Program-made: the position numbers and the translations under genes
Origin: Smittium culicis
Lineage: Eukaryota; Kickxellomycota; Harpellomycetes; Harpellales; Legeriomycetaceae
Direction: 5' to 3'
DNA: 15,013 nt
NCBI GenBank assembly: GCA_001970855.1
Contig: LSSN01006034.1
Coordinates: 1-15,013, forward strand
Part shown: in pieces, positions 10,506-15,013 of the stretch
Layout: the number at the start of each line of letters is the position of its first letter
How positions within the stretch are numbered: position 1 is the first letter of the stretch
The notes under the pieces: model-generated
Told to the model about the DNA's origin: nothing
The model's database searches: none
Seen by the model: only the letters and a program-made list of their open reading frames with translations

Positions 10506-11294
10506 ATCAGAATTATGCGGTCTGGTAGTTGTGGCTTAGGAAAGCTGAAATCCACGTATATGTTTGGATTACCGCAGAATGAATGCTTAAAATATATATA
10601 TATATATAATTATTTACCTCATATAGAAGTAATATTTGACTATTTGACAGGTACTGAAATATTTAATTCCCCGTTCGCTTTAATAAGCTTTTTGAAAGTT
10701 AAAATAAAACCAGATCATAGAGAAAAATTTTTTTTTCATTACTGGGAGAAAGTCAATATTTTTATAATGTAATTTCTTTTGATCTTTGTAATCCACATGT
10801 AAATTTTTATCGATTAATGGAACAGGTTTTAAAAAGCTAGTTAATGGGAAAAGCAGTAGTTTTTATCGGTGTATCATAGTGTTCTCGACTTTATAATAGC
10901 AATATTTACACTCAATAAAATAATTTTTTAATTTTCTAAGATGTATAAACATCAATCTAGATAGGAATAATTGTGTACTTGGAAAATATCTATTAGATTA
11001 TTTGGGACGTAATAGATTTAAAAAAGAGATAAAGAATATAATATAAAAATCTGAAGCTATAAAATAAATTCCTAATCCAAATTATATCAAAGAAATTTAG
11101 AGAGTTTTAGGAACGGCAGGATAAAATAAAGGTCATCAAAGGATAATCTGTAATAGAAAAACCTCTAACAGTTCTTTTGAAAAAAAATAGGCAGTTTAAA
11201 TGGGCCCAAGAATCATCAATAGCGGTAGATGATCTTAATAATAAACAATTAAATGTGCACAAGTAGTACATATTAAATGAATACTTCTGTTTAA
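10506..11294 (+). pseudogene. Ty3/gypsy reverse transcriptase remnant
   Basis: The RT copies the element RNA into cDNA in the cytoplasmic particle. Frame 1 gives GLVVVA, two stops, then PRICLDYRRMNA (10552-10587). A frame change at an (AT)n tract leads to frame 3: NYLPHIEVIFDYLTGTEIF and LKVKIKPDHREK (to about 10730). Frame 2 from 10763 reads YNVISFDLCNPHVNFYRLMEQVL (usual form F-x-VMPFGLCNAPATFQRLM). The active site at 10862-10872 reads TTT ATC GGT GT: it matches FIDD with the first Asp changed to Gly and one base lost from the second. Frame 1 resumes IIVFS, then NNCVLGKYLLDYLG and IPNPNYIKEI. Frame 2 from 11123 ends with VIEKPLTVLLKKNRQFKWAQ, the RT-RNase H junction. At least four frame changes and several stops make it non-functional. 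Family assignment is firm. Confidence 0.9.
10592..10608 (+). repeat. (AT)8 microsatellite inside the RT
   Basis: Seventeen bases of alternating A and T lie between the DYRRMNA and YLPHIE motifs of the gypsy RT. Intact relatives have a short non-repetitive linker there. The frame changes from 1 to 3 across it, so slippage of this tract is the likely cause. Confidence 0.85.
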
Positions 11295-11432
11295 TTGACA
11301 GCTGATGTATCATGAAATGGTATTAGAGCAAAGGGTATTAAAGAATCCGATTATAAAGAGCTCCCTATAGCGTTTACGATCAGGAATTTGTTTAAAGCAG
11401 AAAAAAATTATGATGCGACACGCTTAGAGGTT

Positions 11433-11805
11433 TAAATGATGTAATGTCCTCTATTAGGTATTTGATGTTGGATTTTTATTTTATTTGATTTAGTTAAAGT
11501 TTATTATAAGATTTGTAAAAAGCAAAATAAAACTCCAGTGAAAGATGAAAACCCCCTTTTTTGGGAAAAAACTTATTCTGGTATTTATAGGAATTATGTA
11601 AATAATATTTTATAATTTATAAGTATAAAAATAGTAAATAATGTTGATTTATGTAATAGTGTCTTATTACATAAATCAGATATAATAGGTGGTTTAGTGA
11701 ATGATGGCTTATGTCATTGAATGATTATGTTATTGTTCAGTTTATAATCGCTATTGTATTTTCCATTATCAAATGTCATTATAGATTCTATGGGCTGAAA
11801 CAAAA
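11433..11805. mobile_element. unidentified insertion within RNase H
   Basis: RNase H is complete apart from two or three residues if these ~370 bases are removed, so they look like an insertion. They encode nothing recognisable and contain a perfect 14-bp hairpin (11645-11678) and several ATGATG or GTAAATAAT repeats. Bases 11448-11471 (CTATTAGGTATTTGATG...) and the reverse complement of about 11766-11790 are loosely similar, which hints at terminal inverted repeats, but I could not fix ends or a target duplication. Confidence 0.5.
11645..11678. repeat. perfect 14-bp inverted repeat with 6-base loop
   Basis: TGATTTATGTAATA at 11645-11658 is the exact reverse complement of TATTACATAAATCA at 11665-11678, leaving the loop GTGTCT. 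There is no T-run after it that would suggest a terminator. It lies inside the RNase H insertion, where everything around it is decayed. Confidence 0.9.
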
Positions 11806-12589
11806 AAATGGCATTTAGAGTAAAATACTTTAGAAAATATCTTTGGAGGAAAAAATTTAAAATTTTCACTGACCACTCTATGTCAGAAAACCCCAACTAT
11901 TCTGAAGAAGCTGTTACTATACTCACTAGACGAGCGATCATACTACGCGAATACGAATATAATATAGATCACGGAAAAGGAAAGATGAACCCCGCTGACT
12001 GTCTATCTATACTATTTTAATGAAACTGATAATAAGTGATTATTGAAAAAAAGATATCAAGATAATTATTTATTTTCTATGGATACGATGAATTATTAAG
12101 AAACATAAGGTCATTTTAAGACAAAAATATACCCACATGGATTGAATGAGTGCCATCGCAATAAAATCAGAAAATTGGAATTGAGAAATAGTTTAATAAA
12201 TGATACGAAATTTAGCTTTTCTAAAAGGTATTATAAAAGAAAAGTAGTAGATGAAAATAATACAGAATAAATAATGAAAAAAAATTCAGGTCGAAGAATT
12301 ATTGGGATAGTGGTCTGAATGCGACGATCAAAAAATAACCTAGAATCAGATTATTCGAATTAGTAAAGAAAGTATTTACTTTTTGCGAAATATGTCAAAA
12401 TTTCAAAGGAAAATTCTTCAAAAAGAACAAAATGGTTTATATAACTAAAAGTAAACCATTTAAGATATTGGTATGGGCGCATAGATCTTATAACTATTAT
12501 ATCAGCAAGCTTAAATCGGCAAATGCTCACCGAAATAGATTATATTCCAAAATTTTCTATAATTAAGGGTTGTGTGATAAAATGGGTAA

Positions 12590-13340
12590 TTACCTTTAAC
12601 CGGTTTTTGGAGCGATTTTTTGTCTACAGCTTACCGAAATTTTTTTGCGCGGTAGCCAGTAATTTAACGACAGCGTAAATTCATAATTTTTGCTCTATTT
12701 TTTTTACCGAAATAACGCCATTTTAGAAAAATTTCGGCGAAAAATTTATCGTCTTCATAAAATCTATTGATCTTTGATTTTTTGTGTAGATATTGCGTAT
12801 ACTGTTTTTATTATTAAACAAATTTATTTTAGAAATTTATTTTTTAACCAATACATGTTGATATATTTATACTTGATTATAGTGATCAAGAATTTTCATG
12901 GAAATATTCTGTGTATTTATAAAACTTATTGTAAATGATTATAAAGAAAAGGTTTTAAATTTAGCCAGCAGATGATAATCAATATTATATAAATAATAGG
13001 CTATAATATAAAATGATTCTTTTACATGTGTTAAATAGTTATATTAAATATTGGGCCATCTACAAAAGAATTGTATATTTTTTTCGGAAAACAAAAAATT
13101 TTTATCTAATCATGAATATTAATTATACATGCTTCAGCGAATAAAAAATTATGATCATTTTTAAGCGAATGAAGTTTCGTAAAAAAATTGAAAATTTTGC
13201 TAATGAAAATTAAGCAAAAATGCCTGTTTCGATAAAAATTACGCACTACTGTAAATTCACGGCTACCGCGATTTTTTTTTTGATTTTTATCTTTACCGAA
13301 ATTCTAAATTTTCGATATATTTTCAATCCTATCTATTTAA
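12590..13340. mobile_element. MITE-like or foldback insertion in the integrase core
   Basis: Only about 20 residues should separate EIDY from the helix before MNYGIPKNLI, but ~750 bases do. Each end carries an arm of roughly 100-150 bases in opposite orientation. CGCGGTAGCC (12648-12657) pairs with GGCTACCGCG (13261-13270), and ATTTTTGCT (12686-12694) pairs collinearly with AGCAAAAAT (13213-13221), with weaker matches between and beyond. The middle ~400 bases code for nothing. The arms are locally richer in CG and ACCG words than the surroundings. The exact ends and any target duplication could not be fixed. A non-autonomous DNA transposon is the best guess; the parent family is unknown. Confidence 0.6.
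12631..12713 (+). repeat. TTACCGAAAT repeats in the insertion arms
   Basis: The ten-base word TTACCGAAAT occurs at 12631-12640, 12704-12713 and 13293-13302, all in the same orientation although the arms as a whole are inverted. Such words may be subterminal transposase-binding repeats, as known for some DNA transposons, but no transposase is present to support this. Confidence 0.6.
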
Positions 13341-14294
13341 AAGAGGTTTTAAATATTCAATACGTAACTGTAATTAAATTCCTAGCATATTGTACAATCA
13401 TGAATTATGGAATTCCAAAAAATCTAATAACTGAAAAAGAATGAAATTTCGTTAATAGCCTGGTAGAAGAGATTAAAATTTTTAAAAGCATAGAAAAAAT
13501 CCCAAAAAAAGTGGATAAACTTCAATAAAATAGGCAGGACAAATGATTTAACCAGAGCCTAAAAAATTCCATTCCTAAAAATTGCCTAAAATTTAAGAAA
13601 AATTAGGATAAATATTTGTGGAAATCTATGCTGAGAATAATAATAATGAAGCATGAGTAACATAGTTAAGCCCATCGTAAATTTTATAAGAATTCAGCAT
13701 AAAAAAACCAAGTAGATAAAATCCTGCTGTTAATAACGATGATTTAAAAGAAACTATAAAAGAAAAGATATGTGAAGTGATGTAAAATATATTCCTGAAA
13801 TAAGAGGGTTTTCAGAGTATCAGTTATTCACGAACAATAATTATGAAAATGCAAGAAGCGTTGCTAATTTTTTATTTTAATTTAAATTTTATATTTTCGG
13901 TAAACTATTAAAGCGTGTATATGTCTAAAAATATGAAATAGTTTTTTGGAAAATTTTTTAACCAAATTAAGCGATACAGGCAAAGGAAAGAATTTCAATA
14001 AAATCCGATTATGTTGTATTTGAATACTCGTGAGAAGAAAATGCAAACTTAGCCCAAAAAGCGAAACGAGGAGAATTTATAGTATTATAGCTTAATTTTT
14101 TTGGTATTATTATTTTTTATTAATACTGAATAAAATTGAACTAATAAAAAGTTGAGAACATGTTGTTGGTCATTTATTATATTAAAGAATCGAGTAATAT
14201 ATCAGTTCAGGAAACTTTAAAAGTTATGATGATGTGATGGGCTAGGTTATAGGGTATTTTTATCTAATATTAATATGAAAAATAAAGAAACTAG

Positions 14295-14346
14295 AACTAG
14301 GACAAGAAAAAGAGTAAGGAAATAGGAAATAACTAGGACAAGAAAA
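14295..14346 (+). repeat. 16-bp direct repeat in a purine-rich tract
   Basis: AACTAGGACAAGAAAA occurs at 14295-14310 and again, identical, at 14331-14346, with a purine-rich spacer (AGAGTAAGGAAATAGGAAAT). The whole block is almost free of pyrimidines on this strand and could be a duplicated polypurine tract of the gypsy element, which would prime plus-strand synthesis. Confidence 0.8.
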
Positions 14347-14357
14347 TAATGTTGAAA

Positions 14358-14387
14358 AGCTTAGCAATAACATGTTCTGGCTAAGCT
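14358..14387. repeat. 8-bp inverted repeat
   Basis: AGCTTAGC at 14358-14365 and GCTAAGCT at 14380-14387 are exact reverse complements around a 14-base loop. It lies just after the purine-rich tract and its TGTTG. Function unknown; it may be chance. Confidence 0.6.
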
Positions 14388-15013
14388 CAGATTTATATAA
14401 CCAAACTTGTATTATAGTTAATAAAGTTTAGGTATGCTATGAATAAAACAATAAGATTGCCTTGGTTACAATGTAATAGAAAATCGGGATTCTGATTGGT
14501 AGATTATGTCAATTAGAATCAAGCCCATTACAGCTGGTATATATATAGAAACGAGCTTGCTTTGTCGCCAATCGGGTAGTAAAATAAGGTGGGAATTACG
14601 ACATAGAAAAGCCGATTTCAAAACTCGATACTGTATATGAAGATTATTTTCAATACATAGAATATTAACAAAATGCGTTTACTTAATTAATGATAGTGTT
14701 GGAACTATGAATTTGGTAAACGGTAATGCGTTGAAACCTGTGTTAAATATATTTTTTCGTATACGCTAGCTGAATTTTGACTATTCTGTTTCATCTACTG
14801 TTGTATATAATATCTATATCAATTTCAAGGCTCTAATAAGAATATTTAATGAACAAGGAGAGCCTTTTTTTTTCTCGTTTCCTTTGATTTATAAAAATTT
14901 TAGTAAATGAAAAAAAAAAGTAATGGCTAATTAGAACGAGCTAATCACAAAAACTATGCGAGGAATAAGATGATGGCCTAATATTTATACTTTGACCAAT
15001 AATCGGAAACTTG

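Larger units (their letters stand above)
11295..12020 (+). pseudogene. Ty3/gypsy RNase H remnant, interrupted by ~370 bp
   Basis: RNase H removes RNA from the RNA:DNA hybrid during copying. Frame 3 starts with LTADVS (usual form LTTDAS), the first catalytic Asp being kept at 11304-11306. It continues ESDYKELPIAFTIRNLF and KAEKNYDATRLEV; the Glu at 11427-11429 corresponds to the catalytic Glu. A TAA at 11433 begins foreign sequence. The domain resumes in the same frame near 11806 with AFRVKYFRKYLW, then KIFTDHS with the second Asp, LTRRAIILREYEYNI and HGKGKMNPADCLSI, ending at TAA 12018-12020. The ATG at 11808 stands where the family has Val, so it is not a start. One TGA lies after LTADVS. 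All three visible acidic positions survive. Confidence 0.85.
2427..13870 (+). mobile_element. decayed Ty3/gypsy LTR retrotransposon, split by a LINE and two smaller insertions
   Basis: Gag 2 (2427-3665), protease (9762-10110), reverse transcriptase (10506-11295), RNase H (11295-12020) and integrase (12050-13870) occur in the order expected for Ty3/gypsy, all on the + strand. The order RT-RNase H-integrase separates it from Ty1/copia, where integrase precedes RT. The internal region is interrupted by the LINE (~3814-9622), an unknown segment in RNase H and a MITE-like segment in integrase. Removing these would leave roughly 4.5 kb of internal sequence, normal for the family. LTRs are not identified with confidence. 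Joining gag 2 to this pol rests on the LINE flanks: reading frames on both sides encode similar linker sequence (SDELKS before, ELRANI after). Gag 1 is the alternative owner. Confidence 0.72.
12050..13870 (+). pseudogene. Ty3/gypsy integrase remnant, interrupted by ~750 bp
   Basis: Integrase joins the cDNA to the host genome. The N-terminal zinc region lies in frame 3: NYWDSGLNATIKK, then CEICQNFKGK at 12384-12413 with both Cys kept; the His positions are damaged. Frame 2 from 12482 begins the core: IDLITIISASLN with the first catalytic Asp at 12485-12487, then EIDYIPKFSIIKG. Foreign sequence follows from about 12590. The core resumes in frame 2 near 13345: VIKFLAYCTIMNYGIPKNLI followed by TEKE, where the second catalytic Asp is Glu (13433-13435). 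The last part reads NRQDK, a TGA, then FNQSLKN at 13529-13564 against the usual NGQVERFNQSLK, so the catalytic Glu is Lys (13541-13543). KFKKN-stop-DKYLW and a faint C-terminal segment (YIPEIRGF, 13787-13815) follow. The enzyme is dead; identity is firm. Confidence 0.85.
13871..15013. other. no recognisable gene; possible old 3' LTR region
   Basis: No frame gives a family resemblance over a useful length. By position, just past integrase, the region should hold the end of pol, a polypurine tract and the 3' LTR. A purine-rich block at 14284-14349 is followed by TGTTG at 14350, and a TATATATATA lies near 14539 with a CCAAT at 14569-14573, which would be consistent with LTR promoter elements. 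An earlier TGTTG at 14161 is an alternative start. I found no matching 5' copy, so no LTR is called. Confidence 0.4.

Noticed and set aside
10515..10772. 85-residue + strand frame as a stand-alone gene
   Set aside because: From residue 32 on it is the middle of the gypsy RT. The first part is the wrong frame over DYRRMNA, and the ATG is not a start.
11107..11313. Minus-strand frames 11107-11313 and 11714-11896
   Set aside because: The first is the complement of the RT-RNase H junction. The second spans an insertion boundary and RNase H, and shows no domain.
13220..13444. 74-residue + strand frame that looks like a small membrane protein (MPVSIKITHYCK...)
   Set aside because: Its first part lies in the inverted arm of the insertion and its second part is integrase core (MNYGIPKNLI). 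It is an accidental fusion, not a gene.
14539..14590. tRNA or other small RNA gene near the GC-richer words
   Set aside because: I could not find a cloverleaf, A/B boxes or a stable stem set.
1..15013. CRISPR array, prophage, operon or other bacterial system
   Set aside because: There is no regular repeat-spacer pattern, ribosome-binding sites or intact bacterial genes. The content is eukaryotic retrotransposons.

Overview
This window is a strongly AT-rich eukaryotic stretch made almost entirely of decayed, nested retrotransposons. I find no convincing host gene, rRNA, tRNA or CRISPR array, and no prokaryotic gene organisation. Protein similarity survives in short pieces split by stop codons and frame changes, so nearly every coding call is a pseudogene. 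The L1-like LINE style, the Ty3/gypsy order protease-RT-RNase H-integrase and the base composition would fit an early-diverging fungus (for example the Glomeromycota/Mucoromycota group) or another AT-rich, transposon-laden eukaryote. That placement is inference and I cannot settle it.

Layout. Bases 1-409 hold nothing I recognise. Bases 410-1636 are a decayed gag (gag 1): a retrotransposon capsid-like region followed by a broken CCHC zinc knuckle. Bases 1637-2426 contain no gene and may hold an old LTR. Bases 2427-3665 are a second, different gag (gag 2) with a capsid-like region and the ghost of a zinc knuckle in which all three cysteines have mutated. Bases ~3814-9622 are a nearly full-length L1-type LINE on the + strand: 5' leader, ORF1 with an intact CCHC knuckle, ORF2 with endonuclease, reverse transcriptase and C-terminal zinc finger, then a 3' UTR ending in A13. 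Right after the poly(A), and again just before the LINE, lie similar ~20-bp sequences that look like a diverged target-site duplication. Bases 9762-13870 then resume a Ty3/gypsy pol: protease, reverse transcriptase, RNase H and integrase. The simplest reading is that the LINE jumped into the gag-protease linker of the element that owns gag 2.

Two further pieces interrupt the gypsy pol. About 370 bp of unknown sequence, with a perfect 14-bp hairpin, splits RNase H (11433-11805). About 750 bp with diverged inverted arms sits in the integrase core (~12590-13340) and looks like a MITE or foldback element. The final ~1.1 kb (13871-15013) has no clear gene; it holds a purine-rich direct repeat followed by a TGTTG that could mark an old 3' LTR edge.

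Catalytic residues are lost in most domains: protease DTGA, gypsy RT FIDD, LINE RT YADD, and integrase D2 and E. RNase H still keeps its D, E and D positions. The LINE keeps longer open frames than the gypsy element around it, consistent with the LINE being the younger insertion.
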